DNA of 64,000 bases, taken from NCBI GenBank assembly GCA_013397075.1, contig VWZS01004498.1, positions 600,614 to 664,613 on the forward strand, written 5' to 3'. This document shows positions 47,629 to 62,300 of this stretch, in pieces. The translations under genes were made by a program, and so were the position numbers. This stretch comes from Rhabdornis inornatus (lineage: Eukaryota; Chordata; Aves; Passeriformes; Rhabdornithidae). Position 1 is the stretch's first letter. Each line of letters opens with the position of its first letter. Below the pieces are notes generated by a model. The model was not told the origin of the DNA. It saw nothing but the letters and a program-made list of their open reading frames with translations, and ran no database searches.

Positions 47629-50600
47629 AAAATTTGCCAAAAGCTAGCCAGTTCAATTGGATTTTACAATACCAAATACCACCTGTCACATCTACAGCAC
47701 CTTTACAAGCTACAGATAGAAACATAATTATATGCCAATTCATTTTTGCATTCATTTTGGCATACAGCAGAACCCCTTTCTCTAGCCAGTCTCTGCTACT
47801 GCAGCAACACCCTGTACTCAGCAGCAACCTGGACTTTGATGGAAGTGGCACCATTTTTACATCTTATGCCCTGGTGTTATTCATACTGTGTACCATTTGC
47901 TACCAAAAGCCTCTGCATTCCTTAAAGCTTTGTCTCAGAAGAAAGAAATCCGGGTCAAACTCCCCTGCATGAAAGCAAGCTGGTGGGGGATTTAAACCTT
48001 TGTCTTAGCTCCACATCTTAGGTGACTCTTCTGAAGATTTAAGGGCGCTAAGAAAACCTTGTCCTCTTTGCTGTGTTTTGCATAGAACTTTATTACAACT
48101 GGAAAGCAAGAAGCTGTTCCCATCCTAAGATCTATTACAGTAAATTAGGTCACTTCAGCTGCGTTTGTGGCAAATGGATGTACAGAAGTCTGTTCCTCCC
48201 ATTGATAACATTGTTCCCTTGCCTATAGGTGTCGGTTTGGAAACAAATGTAGAGCTACAATTTAAAGTGAAACTCCTGATTATTAGTCTCTCAGCTATTT
48301 TTTTTTCCTCTTTTTTTTTTTTCGTTTAACCATTCCGGTGCAGTGAACAACTTCCGCGCTGCTGTGAGCTTGACTCCTAGCCTCAAGATCTCACCCTCCC
48401 TAGTGTTGTCTGGATATCAATTTTTTCAACCCCCAGTCCTTCCTCACAGGTAGGAAGCACATCACAACTCATTAGTAATTTACTGCTACAGTAATTTTTA
48501 TAATTACTGCCAGGAGGCCTCATTAAATTTGATCTAATGAATAAATATTGTATTTTTCAACGTGATTACCAGAACAGCTTAAGCTGTGTGCCATAAACAA
48601 TTATTTTCCTCAATATGCAGTATGTCAGTGAGTATTGATTTTTATTTTGTAAAGAATTTACTGTATTTCTATCCATGGCTATTAAGTAATAAATAGTCAA
48701 CCCTCTGAAGCCTCAATTGCTGCAGAGCAGATGGCAAAACAGAATTTGGGGTATCTGTTGCAAAAAGTAAAAGAATGCACATTAGTGAAGATAAAGGGTT
48801 TGTCTGGAGGTTAAGAAGGAGTGCTCCAATGTGAATATCTCTCCTAGCCGTCAAGAAAGCAGCCTGCTCTAGTCTGGAGTCTCTGATGTGTAAGTCTGTG
48901 ATAGCAAAAAAATTTAGGATACAACAAAGCATTTTATCTCAGAGAACTAATATATGAACAAATATTGATGTCTTATGTTTAATTTGCTTTTAGAGCAACT
49001 GCTCAGATGGAACATTCTTCTAACAGGTTTAAGAAAAATAAATATACAATATGCTGAACATGAACCTATAGTTCAAACCGAAGCTGCAAATTATATTTGC
49101 TTTCCAGCATAATTTACTTTTTTCAGCAATTGCAGACTTCAGCACACAAAACTGTAACACAGCAGTGAACTGCAACAAAAGGCATGCATTGGCAGTGTCT
49201 TAGGACATACATCAGAGGAGCTCAGGACCAGGAGAAAACCCATTACATTTTTGTCATGTAAGAATGTTTTCTGCACCTCCAGCTATACTGTACTGTATTA
49301 GATAGATCTAATTCCCTAGCTAAAGCACTGCTTAAATAACTTTAAAGTAAATTTATCTACATCAATAAATAACACTGCTGTTCTGTGCTATCTTTTTTTT
49401 TTTTTTTTTGGTTAAACAAGACTTTCATTTAAGGCAAAAGTAAAAGGGGTGTGGGTCACTAGGGGCAACTCATGTACCTGAAAGGATTTTTTTTCCTATT
49501 TAATGAACATTTTTGAACTGCATTTTCTGCATTTTCTTCCTTGATTGTTTAGTTTAAGGAAACCGGGGAAGTCTTGAGATTGTTATCTCAGTCTCCCACA
49601 CTCGGTCTCCAATCTGGAGATTTCCCTGGGCTGAGCACAGTGCAGTTACCAAGCTGTAACTGTGTGTCACCAGAACAGCCTCTCTGGCTCTCACCAACAC
49701 ACAAACATTACCTCCAAGTAAACCATAGGCAATTGACTCTACACAGGGCCTCAAGACTTAGATCCACCTCAGCTGCTGCTTAATAACATTATTAACATTA
49801 TTAGTAACTTAATAACATTCCTACTTCAGCACACAGCATTTGCTCTCATAAGGTTCCTTTACACCCAGGTTTCTGTTGTGACAGATGTGAAAGAACCTCA
49901 ATCTCACCAACAATGGTTGAAAAATACCTGTGCTTCCAGATAGGCTGTCAAACAAAGCATAACCTCCCTCATCTCACCAGTGGTGGGAGCTGGCAGCCGC
50001 TGCTGAATGATCTTTGCAACAAAGAGCAACTACAAAACAGATTCTCTTCCCTCTTTTTATTTTTGGTGCTCCATGTCCCAAAACCACACTAATCACAGCA
50101 TTGCAGAGCTCAGTACAATGACAGGTAAAAGCACTAGCAACAGTACCCTGGTCTGACACCTCTAGTACCTCTTTCATCTTCAGCAACTGTCCCTTTTCTG
50201 AGGGAAAAGGTCAACATGGTTAAGGTGCCATGCAAACATCAATAAAATATTGGTCAGAAATTGAGGCAGAAAGAGCTCGAGGTCTTTTGAAATGTGCAGA
50301 AGAGTTGAGTGTTTTGTAGAAACGAAGCCATTTACAAAATCCATGTCTTCTTGCCTATTATACAGCAAGCTGTGGCTCACTGGGAGGTGCAAGGGAGCTT
50401 CAGCAAGGCTACCTGTTGCACTAGGTATCAGGAAACTCTTAAGATATGGCAGGAAAATTATTTCCTTGTGGATCCCAATATGTAAAAAGTATAATGTGGT
50501 ATCTGTGCAGGGGAAAATAGAAGCTACATTTCAGCAGTCCGGATTAATTAACAAGTTAGTTAAGCCTGACATCAGCCAAACTGTTCATCTCATTCATAAC

Positions 50601-50741
50601 TTTTCTTCAGAACTGGAATGAAAAGTAGAAATCAAAAGGTAGACATGAGATTTTAGAAACTGGAAAAACAGGTGGGAATAAAACCAATGGTACCTAAGAG
50701 ACTACAATACTCTCAACTCTCGTGCATCAGCTAGAATGTAA

Positions 50742-50819
50742 AATATACTCACTAGTGAGTATGTCAAAGAAATAATGTGCAATATACTTAGTAGTGAGTA
50801 TGTCAAAGAAATAAACTAA
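50742..50819. repeat. 39-base tandem duplication containing a 14-base palindrome
   Basis: The block aatatactcactagtgagt plus atgtcaaagaaataa recurs 39 bases later with a few changes. The first copy contains the perfect palindrome actcactagtgagt (50747-50760); the second copy has lost the symmetry. Confidence 0.85.
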
Positions 50820-53800
50820 CTCTGTTTGCAAGGAGAAAGGGTGTATGCCCCCAGCCTGTGCTTAGTAGGTACACTCAAGAAAAAAAGAAAAGCATTATTC
50901 CTTGCTGTGGGTAAGTCTGCACGTCTTGATGGAAATCAATTGTACTCACATTAAGAACATTCAAGTGTTAATTTTTTTCCAAAGAAAGCTTTAGCTATAT
51001 TAGTGAATGGGATTTTGGCCTTGCAACTACAAGAAAAGTGACTTAAGATCATACCAGCAAGTTTTGACAGAACACTGTATCTATTCTGTAATGGGCACAT
51101 AGGTACCATATACACAGGTATATTTTTATTTACTGGAGGTGCTTTTCAGAGTAGGTGCTTTGTAGTACCTATGCCATTTTCTAGCCACACCAACCATTTA
51201 AAAACTGGAAGTTACTCCTCCCGGAAAAAAACTAGGATTACATCAAAGCATTTCAGTTCCTCACAACAAAACTCTGTGCTTGGTTTCCAATGCTAAAATT
51301 GTAACATCACAACTTTTTCATAAGAATTAAATGGAAAGAGAAATAAAGGGGGAAGAAAAAGCTTTAGAGTGTTAACTCTCCACGGCAGGAGGAAGCCAGC
51401 ATGGGCATTGAGCTCAGCACACTCATTCCCTTCTCCCTGCTGAAAGGGACACAAAAAGAACTCTGGCTAAGCATTTATTTTTCTGCTAATGTGAAAGTTT
51501 TCTTTTAAAGAGGAAGCAGATTGAACAGAGCATGAGAAAAGAATTTGACTCTGGCTTATTTCCAAAGGGTTTTTTTTTTCCTGATGATTCACTGTTATCA
51601 CTTGTATTCACATTACAACTAGCCTCAAAAAGAAATACCCAAAACCAAAACCAGCCCCCCAACACACCCAACAACAAAAAAACACATAGCACAAAAGCAG
51701 TAAGAAATAGAATCTTTCCTACTGCTAAATTCTCCTAATAAGCTATATAATAAGAGAATCATGTAAGATAAGAGTGCCTGTGTTCATTCACATTTGAGTA
51801 GGAACATTGCTAAGCCTCTACATCTGGAACTTTAGAGCGCATCTAAAAATGGTGAACTTCCAAGGTGTAGAACAAAATGGTGGACACTGAACTTATTGTA
51901 CTTCAGCTATATAATAAAGTAGGAACCATCTAAATTTCTCTCAAAGTCTAAAATATTTAAATATTCACTACAGTCTTTCCAGTAGTTCTATCTTCAAACA
52001 GGAGTTTGTTTGGGTATCCAAAGAGGAGACATAACTGCTAATTCTCTGAAAACATGAACAATAACAATTTTTATTTGTGAAAGAGCTCTCATCCTCAGTC
52101 CTAGTGTCAGTCAGTTGTGAAGCTTATGTAGCAAATCACAAGCACACAGTTTTTACATGGATATTCAAGCTAAAAAGAGGCAAGCAAGGCCAAAAGGAGT
52201 GCGGATAGAGCTGCTTTTTTATTGTGTATGTGATGAAAAGAAAATGAGGGTGGTTGCCATAGGCTTCTGTTAGTTACTCCTCTTGACACAACCTAGCACA
52301 TAACATCATTCTCCATGCCTGCAGTTACGTTAAGAGACAGGAAAGGATATAAAACTAGATTGAGTCCAAACACAAATCTATAATTTCAGTAACATTTTAT
52401 ATCTACTTTCAGGAATAGATGTAAGTTTTGCCTGTAGACATATTCCAAGGGAAAGATTGTATCAGTAGGTTTCAACACAGCTGGAGCTACACTTCAGCTG
52501 TTTTTTCTAGTCCAAGTGATCAGTACAACTACTGAAGTACTAACAGAGATAGATGCAATGCCTTCTTGCCTCATCTTGACCATACCATAACTTCTGGTTT
52601 ATTTTTTTCATATAACAGAACTGTCTGCCATCCTTACAAGAGCTTGATCAATTCTAGCTGGAAGAAAGCCTGTACCAAACAGCAACAAGAGCTGTTTAAT
52701 GTGACTGCATCTCTATGCTCTAGACATATTTTCATACAGATTCAAAACCCGTAACTTCTTTTAAGTATCAGCCACAATAGGATTTCCAGTTCCCCTCTCA
52801 CCTTCCGTTTTCAGGACTCCTACCTCTAGCACTGATCATTACGTTTTTGAGTTCAAATGTGCAATTCCCCTACCATTCCCCAGGTCCAAAGGGCTTGTGG
52901 GGCTTTTTACACCCTTTTAGGAGATGCAGGCTTATTATTTGGAAGAATAGTGAGACCCAGTCATACAAGCGTGGTGCTGTCCTCTCTCTTCGGCATTTGA
53001 AGCCCATGCACTCACATGTATCTAGAACAAAGCCCAGCATTATCTGGGTGCTGATGTCTAGGGGCCCATAGACTGGCCAGCCTGTATTTGACAGTTTTAT
53101 CTTTTTACTCACTTAAAGGCCAAGAACATGAAAGAACAGTAGGCAGTGTTTCCAAAATCTCCCCACTAGCTCACACCATTAGCCATGCAAAAGCTGCACT
53201 CACAAAAAGGCATAAGAGAACAAACTGGATTATGCCAGCAGAGGTCAGTGGGTGACTCTCTTGCCAAAAGTTTCAGATGCACAGTGTATTACAGACGGTT
53301 TCAAAGTCAGCTGAGTTCCCTCACCCTGAAACACTTCAAGTCATTCTTTAACTAGACACCACCATTTTGCCCTTTTTCATTTCAATTGCCCACCTAAGCA
53401 AATAATGATGCTTCAGTATGTTGCCATCTCTGTGCTTTTCTCTTCAAAATACATTTTTAGGTTGCCGGCAGACAAGATCACCTGGCTCTAAAAGCTGAGT
53501 AGTGAGGAAATGTCAACTCATGCAGCCTTTTTCAATTATAAATCAGTAGTCATTCTACCTCACACATGAGCTTCAATCTTTTGTTCTTCCTTACACAGTG
53601 ATACTCTTATTTCCATGCAGCTTTGGTTTTTAAAACTTTTAAATACTGCACCTTTTCCTCTCAAGTTTCCTAAATTGATGCTCATTCACTGCACTTATAA
53701 ATCATGAACTTGTTTACTATTTTTCAAGTCCACATCAACAGCACCTAAGCAGCTGTGGTAGAGGAGCTTGGGGAAAGTGGTGTATTTGGAGACACCTCAA

Positions 53801-54171
53801 AATCATCACATAAAATAAACTAGCATCCTACACTATGCATAAATACAAATTTATTCTCACATCACCAGCAGTGTGATGAAAGGTGCATCTAAACATAGCT
53901 TTTAGGTGAGAGTAACAAGGTGAGGATTTTGTCAGTACAGAGTATCTGGGACAGCTCAGTCACTCTGCTGATCACTTCTTCCCCATTTCCTCTCACTACA
54001 GGTTACAGCTTTGTGTAACCTGCCATAGCCTCATACAACTCCTGTCTCTAGACCCAGGACACAAAAGCAGCACAAGTGTCCTCACTATCAGCATGCAATC
54101 AAGGCCCCTCAGGTAATTCTCTGCTCCAGGAAAGAGCTCCTGAGAAGCTACTTAAGAGCTTGTTCGTAAAA

Positions 54172-54192
54172 GAATAAATAAATAAATAAATT
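54172..54192. repeat. Tetranucleotide (AAAT)n
   Basis: About five aaat units in tandem lie just beyond the likely CDCA7 3' end. Confidence 0.85.
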
Positions 54193-54599
54193 TAAATGGC
54201 ACACATTACTCCAACTTGTGTCCAAAAATTTTATCCTCATCCTTGTCAGCTCAGGATGTAGGCACCTGGTTTAAAAAACAGTAGAGCGAAAGCAGAAGGG
54301 TAAAGCACACAGCACACCTGCCTAGAGCCTGTATCAAGCCTGAACTAAGCACTCTGTATTTTGACTATCACTACTTAGTCACCAGGTACCTAGCAATTCA
54401 GTCAAGCAGCATGAATATCAGAGCAAACAGATTCAGGAACACAGGGCCAGAGATAGTAAGATGTCCAAGCCCAACTGCTCCCCCAGGTATGATGGGAACG
54501 ACCAAGTCCTTTACTTCACCTGAGAGTGGTAAAATAGAAGTACAGCTCTAACAGGCTTTTAAAAACCAGTTCAAACGCAAAAAACATTCTAAAACTGAA

Positions 54600-56351
54600 A
54601 ATTTTTATTTTCAAAATAAAAAATCTTGTACAGAACAGTGTAGATTTGAGTAAATCTAAATACAGCAGTCTCTGTAATATAACGTAAGGGTCTGCTTTTA
54701 GCACAGTACTTTCACACTCTAGCAATCAGAAGGCAAGCCAAGCAATTAGGAGGAAAAGAAAAAACCAACCACTTTTATCTGTCAGAACATGTATTTCTAA
54801 AATGAGTTCCTTCTTCACAAAACGTACCTAGAGAGAAGAGCACTCTCCACACCTCAGATTGCACAGCTATTCACACTATAAAAACAGACAGAGAGGACAG
54901 GAGATTTTCAATAGGAGAGATGATTTATGAAACAGAACTGCAAGTCTGAGACATAACTATCTGTTGTTTCTAAACTCCTCTCTCCTCCCCTCCCACACAC
55001 ACCAATGCAATTCCCAGAAAGGTATGAACTGTGGATCATCTTGTATACACACAGTGCAAATACTGCACAAGCAGAGAAGTGTAAACCCATGTTGATTCTT
55101 CTACTGTTCAACTGTACATTATTTATAGCATTACATTCTAAACCGTATACAAAGCTTACGCAGTAGTTTCCATAACAAAATGAAGCACATTTACACCCTT
55201 TAGGGACCTCTGCATGCAATTTTCACGGCACCTCCTTTTCTACAACACTGAGTACAGGAGACCCCTATGTGCTCAGTGTATCAGAATTCTTCAGCTCCAT
55301 TTCTGCTGTACTTGCATTTCACAAACGTCATGGGAAAGAACCTTCCACAAACACAAAGAGCCAGACACAGAAACATTCACTGCCTGTTTTCCTGATAAAC
55401 AAACCAAACTAAACAAGTTACCACCTTTCATCCAATCAAAGATGGCCAACATGAACCACCACCCCTCTGCTTGACCAAGCCCTGGTTTGCAAGTATCCCT
55501 CTTCCCCAGGACTACTGCTGACTCTGCAAAGCAGTTCTGCAGCTGCAACAGGAACAGAGAAAAGAGAGTCCACCAAAACAGTAATTTAACACACAGAACA
55601 TTCTGTTTTAGACAGTGGTCACTACACAATGTATACCAGTATGTTCACACCACTGCCACCAGTAGGCAATGCTAGTGCTGTGGAAGCTTTCAGCACTGGC
55701 CTTCTGTCATCTGAGCAAAAACACAAAGTGCCACATCAAACAGCATCTATTGCATTTTTTAATTAAGAGAATCTCCCTTGAAATGGCCAGTGTGAACTTT
55801 TAAGTACTCTATAAAACCAAATATTAGTACTTGGAGACCGCTCAGCTGCGACTTACAGGGCTTCCTTTTTGAATTTAAGAACATGCTGTTGTTTCAGAGA
55901 ATTCTACGAATCCATTTGATTTGAAGTGTCTGTATTGCAGAAGCTGGGTGCTTGGTTCTGTGGGGAAAACCTCCAATTTGCAGAACACCTCTATCTTTTT
56001 GTAACCAATTTTGGAGCATAAGTAAACCCGCAGCATAGACTGTGGCATAAGTGAAACTAATGGCTTAAAGCCCCATCCCCTTTCTGGAAGAAAAAAAGAA
56101 GTTACTATCATGAAAACAAGGACTGATTTGCAAAGTTATCTAAAAAGAAAACAATGGCCTGTGGGTGAAGACCTGCATTAAACAGCTTTCCTAAGTATGA
56201 TTTATACTGAAATAAATGAAGCGTTTTTATGCTATTTTGCCCAAAAGGGAAGCAGGGAAGGCACTTTGTAATCTCATTTGATTAAACAATTCACTGCGGG
56301 CAATGATATTACATTGGTGAAAGTGTATGTAATTTGAAGGCAGTCACAGCT
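54600..56351 (-). other. CDCA7: Probable CDCA7 3' UTR with two candidate poly(A) signals
   Basis: Downstream of the TGA no other gene is visible. On the minus strand the first strong signals are ATTAAA at 55758-55763 and AATAAA at 54604-54609. They would give 3' UTRs of roughly 0.6 and 1.8 kb. The choice cannot be made from sequence alone. Small open frames in this interval show no family resemblance. Confidence 0.5.
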
Positions 56352-59300
56352 TCAGTCTTCCATTCCAAGTTCTTGTTTCAGACTGAAAGACAAGTAAGAA
56401 CATGAGTCAGCTTGCAGCAAAACACTGAAAACTCTTTAGACCAATTAGTGGAAGCCCTGACAATACACACTGAGGTTGAGAGCTAAAAGGCAGAGTGGGT
56501 ACATCACTTGTTTCGGGTAAGAACCAGTGTATCAAAAAAATCACAGGGTAAAATCTCAGACTCTGGAGGCAACAAAAAGTAATCTTGAGATTTACATGAC
56601 GAACTAGGATGTGGACACCTTTGCCCTCCCACTTCTGAGATATGCTTATCACACTTAATGCAACCATATCACTAACAAAATGGCACACTCACCTTTTTAA
56701 GTAGGCATGGACATTGTCAAAGCCGTGGTACTTAGCCAGGTAGACCAGGACACCTGTGGCACATCGGCCATCTCGTTGTCTGCAGAAGCTACAGTTGCAG
56801 ATTCCACGACATGGGGGGCACCTCCATGTCTACACAGAAGAGAGACAACAAGAAGCCCTCTTAGCTAAGATGCTACGCCAGATGTAACTCACACCCACAA
56901 CTTAGAAGACTGCCCTGCTACACATTGAGTTCTGCAGTGAACATCAACACTGCATAAAGTTGTCTAAACCAGTGCAAGAGTACAAATGCCTCAGTCTGCA
57001 GGGGATTAAGCTCTCCATTGACTGCCTTGCACATAACCACAGGAAGCATTCCACTCTGTTTTAACTCCTACATCACAGCCCACAGCAGCAGCACTTTGTC
57101 CACAATACAGTTCCTTTCCACAGGGCATTAAGCACTAATGCAAGGCAACAGAGAACACTATTTCTGATGCTCAAACACAAGAATATTTTGGCTGCTGCTC
57201 TGTTCTCTTACTTTACTCCTGCAAATAAAACTACAGAAGTAGTAAATACAACAAGTTCTACACAACACAGTTCTGTGATTCAGGGTGAATTAAGCCAGGA
57301 GTGCATGATGTACTACAGCACTGTGAGCAGTTCTGTTAAAACTCCAGCTGACAGTGACCAATACCCCTGGCTGTGCAAGTCAAGCACAATAAACCACCAC
57401 TGAGCACGGTCCTACCGGGTCCAGCAGTGCTGTTCTGACATCCTCCCCGTATCTGTTGCGGAGGCACGGCCCACAGAACTGGCCCCGCACTCCTACACAA
57501 TCAGGGTTACGACAGTTTGTCTTGGTGTCTATGGTTTTCTGGCGACACTGGTGGCAGGTGGATCCCTAGAACACAGGGAAAACAAACAAGACATTTAAGA
57601 TGGTGTTTTAGTTAAGGGGGAAAAAAGCATTGAACAAAAGCTCTTTGGCAGCTAGCAGTGCTTATCCTGAAACAGAAAGCCACCTTGCAAGTTTGAACAA
57701 AGACTGTTTTAACACTGCATCTTCAGTGTCTGGTAATCACATCCCCTGGCTGGTATCACTTGGTATTACAGTTGTTCCAGAGTGAAAGCCAGCTAATTGT
57801 CTTGGCAAAGGCCACTCTACAAATTCAGGCAAAAATCACAAAGGATGCTTCAAGATCTCAGACACATTTCTCCCAAAAATCACATCCTCTCTCTCAGTGA
57901 GACGGAGCGTGCTCTATTCGATGCTAAAACACAAACACGGAATAACAAAAAAATTACTTCACAAAGTACACATTTCACAAAGCTGGAATATACTTACCAT
58001 AGCCCTGTTATATACTTTTTCTCTTGCAGATCCACAAATATTATCTAGCTCTTCTTCTGTTATGTCCTCAACTGGGCGCACAACGTGAGGAAATGCCATG
58101 GCACCACGGTGACCCCTCCTGGGAGTACGGGCTTCATGCTGAATAGCAAAGACACGATACTTTTAGTATTAGTTTCAGCAAAAACTCTACAAAGGTGAGG
58201 ATCTTCACAGCAATGCTGAAGTCTCAAACACCCATCATATATTTAAGCAAAATGTAACACAACTTTGTACAGACATATGATACGGACACAGCTTTGGCAC
58301 CTTTACTTGATCTGTCCCCTTCAGGGTGCAGTGATGGTACATACTGATCTTGCTTCACTCCTGCTAGAGTGCAAGTGGAAGGGGTTTTTCAAAGACAAAG
58401 AGGGGGAAATGGAGAGCACATACAAAATGCCTTTTTTTTTCTTCTTTTTTTTTCAATTCTTCCAAGGCCATGGCATACTGATAAACCTCATCAACTCTCT
58501 ATGAATTGCTATTTTCTTGAAGGGAAACCACCCTCACAACCCAGAACATGAGAACTAGATCTTCATCATACCTCCAGGTATTCATCAGACATTTTTCTTC
58601 TTCTCACCAAGATGTACCGGTCATCTTCTTCCTCTTCTGGTACAAGAGTAGGAGGACCTTCGATCAAGGACCTCGACCTTGTGTGAGGCCGAGAACTCCG
58701 GTCTGGGTTCCTCCTCAAGGCACGTTTGGGCAATGAATGCCTTGGAAGTCGCTTTGGTCCCTGCTAATGTTTAAAAGACCCTTATGAAACAGGTGAAAAC
58801 ACAGATAGCTCCTGACCCTACTGAATTCCTCCCCTAAAGATGCCTTCTTCTTGTCCCTTCCAAAGATATGTCTAACCGTGTCCCAGTCAGAAAACAGGTA
58901 AGAAGAACCTAAGCAAGCTCATCTTAGGCATTCTGCTAGTCACAGAGAAACAGTAAAATGCAGCAGAACCCATGTCTATGAGAAGCTGTGATTTTCAGCG
59001 CTGCTCTAATCTTCACCCAAATTACAAATGCATCAGCAGTGAAATTCATTACACTGCTGATTCACAACCCAATCATCTTAAAAGTTTGGCATAATGCCAG
59101 GTTTTTTTCAGGAGTCAAAACTCACAGAATATTCAGGTCTGAGCTGCCCTCCCTTATCTCCAGCCTTTGTATAAACACATATTTACACAGCACTTTGTTT
59201 GGTTTTATTGGCCTACGGAGACACTTAACCTTTATAAATTAATCTGTTCTGCTGTATACCATGGCAAATCAAAAGAGAATTACAGTGAGGATACCCATTT

Positions 59301-62300
59301 CAGGAAGTAATAAAATTCTAACTGGACTTTGATTTGCATGGTTTATTAAGTTTCTACATTGAGAATCCTGTTTTGTAATGTCAGAATTTGACTCTTAGAA
59401 ATCTGGATGCAAACACAGTAAGTTTGTACTCACATGACTGACAGCTGGCAACGATTTTCTCCCACCAAAGATACCAGAAACATTTTGCAACTCAGCCATT
59501 AGTTTTGCAAGCTAACAAGAGAGAGAAAAATGAAGCAGAGCCTTAAAAGGGTATTTATGTGCTATTACAGACTACTAGGGCAACTGGCTAGAAGTACAAT
59601 TACTTCTAGGAAATGCAGTCATTCTTCAACTCTTTACATTTATGTCTTATTTATGTTTTAGTGACTGCAAGTAATTTGGAAATGCTCAAACTTATTATGT
59701 CGTTAGGCTTGCAGCCTATGGATTTTCACATGCCAGTAAATACAAAGCATCAGATTTATATTTAAAGAATGCAAATTCCTCTTAATAGATTCACATAATT
59801 CCCATTACAGTGAATTTAAACAGAGGTCCCCCAAGAGTCAAAAGGGAGGAAGGGAAAAGGGCCAGTCGACAGGAAGAGAGAGTACTTGCCATTGCTTTGT
59901 TTTCCTTTATGTTTAAAGCTCTTTTTTCCAAAAACATAGCACCACTTTCTTCAGTGTCAGAGTCTGAATCTGGAGCAGGCATTGGTGTTTCAGGAACAGG
60001 TTCCATGCCACCCTTCCTCCTCTCTGATCTTCGAAGTGGAAACTTCATGGCTACTTTCAGAGGAACAGGGCATTTCTGCCCTCTCTGATCTATCTCACTT
60101 TCAGCACTTGTATCATTCTCATCTGAATCCGATTCCAATTTCTGTTAACAAACCAAAATGGAAGCATGTAAATCCAGGAGAGTTGACATTTTGTCTACGA
60201 GTGTTTTAAGAAGCTACCTGGCTGAAAACCAGACATCCAGTCCTAGTGTTCTAGTGCATTTTGGAGTAGGAGGGAAGCAGAGGGGACATGGGGATAAAAA
60301 CCTCTCAGGGAGACCCACACGGTTGTGCCAAACACACCAGAAAAGGGAGCATAGGTCCAGTTGCAGCAGTCTTAGCTGTCACTTACAGGTCTAATAGCAA
60401 AAGTAGTTTGTGTGTATGGTATGAGAAAGAACTGCCTTTAAAGGGCTCGATTTTGCTACATATAGTATTTGGCTGTAAAAAAAGTCAGTATGCAGTTCTC
60501 TGCACAAGGTCAAACCCAATTTTGTAAGCTGTCAAGTACAGTCATCTCACAGTATCAATAATAAAAAACGGAAACTTCCCTCTAGAGCCAACCAAAGAAA
60601 TAATTATGAATAAAATCCCAGTATTTTCTAATCTTTTAATTCTTCTGCCTTGCTTACAAATTTCCCAAGAACCAATAGGTCAGTGAGGATATAAATTATT
60701 TAGTTAGAAGTTCGTTATGCAATAGGCTTTTTCTTTTTAGACACAAGACAGTCTTATTTTGATCAGCAGTAGCACTGGACATCAAATGGCCATTTTTATT
60801 TACACAGGGTTTTTATTAAGCAGGTATGTGATTCTGGTTGCACATTATGTGCAGTTATTGACTCTTTTTTTCTACATATCTATTCCAGCTTTGTCTCCTA
60901 CTTATTCTCTTTACCATTGTGTTTTAACTCAGATGTGATTTCTTCCAATTAGATGTTTTTCTTTTCTAGTCATTCCTCAGCATGTGAGGAAGTTATGACA
61001 AACCTGGTTTTGCCAAATGAGGTACTACTTCAGTTTCTCTTCTGAATATCAACTACTGATCTTTCTAAGCAATAGAACTAATCTTGAACTGATGTCAAGG
61101 AAAAGCAGGAAGACAGATTTCATCACCTATCACTATCTCTCTACTGCTGAAAGATGCACAGCACTCCCTGTTATGCTGCCAGAGTGGAGGTCTGACTGCA
61201 TGTCAAGACACACAAGATTTTTTTCTGAGGTTTGCTGGAGTCCATGGTCTAGCCTAACATTTCATATCGAGGAAACCAGAAACATTAGGCTCCAACAGAG
61301 TAACATCCAGCAAGGACAGTTTTAAGAGGTATATTTCAAAATACACTGGCAGATTTTAAAAGCTCAGTATCTTGAGTGCTTTTCATGGAGACAAAAAGAA
61401 AACGAAACTAAACTTTGGCTACTTGGACTGTTTACTAAATGAAATGATGCTTCCTTCTGAAACATTGAACTTTCAAGCTGAAGCTGGCATTATTTTCCAA
61501 TTAAGAATGTGTAAGAATTTAAATATAAAATAGCAAATGAAAATCAACTGCCTTACCAATGCATCTTGAACCTCATTTTCTGAAAAGCCACAGAAAGATT
61601 CATCATCAGAGGCTTCATGAAAAATTTTTACCAGTTCTTCTTTAATATCCGACCTAAATTTGCATTTCTACCAAAAAAAAAAAATCTTTTAAGTTGTACA
61701 GAAAATTATTAACATTTGCAAGTGCAGTACAAGAAAACAGCTTTTTAATAAAGAAAAAAAAGTTAAAGAATTTCACAAGGGGTTTCAGAACCACAGCTGC
61801 AAATCACCAGGCCCATTAGGTTAGGTGACATATCAAAGGCTAGAATTAATAGCTAATCTGTTTCCACAACTACCACCTAGAAGCACAAGTAAAGAGCGAA
61901 ATGAAATTACAGCATATAGCACAAGCTTTGAACTACTATACAAAAACATAAGTAGAGCAAGTAGTTTTACATTATTAGCTTTACATTTCTGCAATCTTTA
62001 CTAGTACTGCACGTATTATCTTATTTGTTCTTGCACTGTACTTACTGTGTTTGCAAAATTATCAGAACCAAAACTGTCACAACTGTCATCAGAGGATGAG
62101 GATGTTTCCATGGGAATCAGTTTCGTATTTCGAAAGGCTGTGAAGTTTCTCCTTCCTGAACAACCTCGGCGCTACGAAAGGACAACAGTAACACCATTAA
62201 GAAGAGACCTACTGCAGCATAGCAGCTTTTAAGAATATCTTTTTATTGAATCTTAAGAAATTTGAACATTTTAGGATGTTTAGCAATCTTGACTACAAGT

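Larger units (their letters stand above)
38955..54599. other. Gene-free interval between the dynein relic and the CDCA7 3' end
   Basis: About 15.6 kb of unique DNA with a MIR-like relic, small repeats, a palindrome and a 39-base tandem duplication. The longest open frames (41423-41869 minus, 148 codons; 47517-47972 plus, 151 codons) have no recognisable domain, no splice context and no coding-like composition. The last exons of the dynein would be expected in the left part and were not found. Confidence 0.55.

Noticed and set aside
47517..47972. 151-codon plus-strand open frame
   Set aside because: It runs through an AT-rich palindrome and shows no domain or coding bias.
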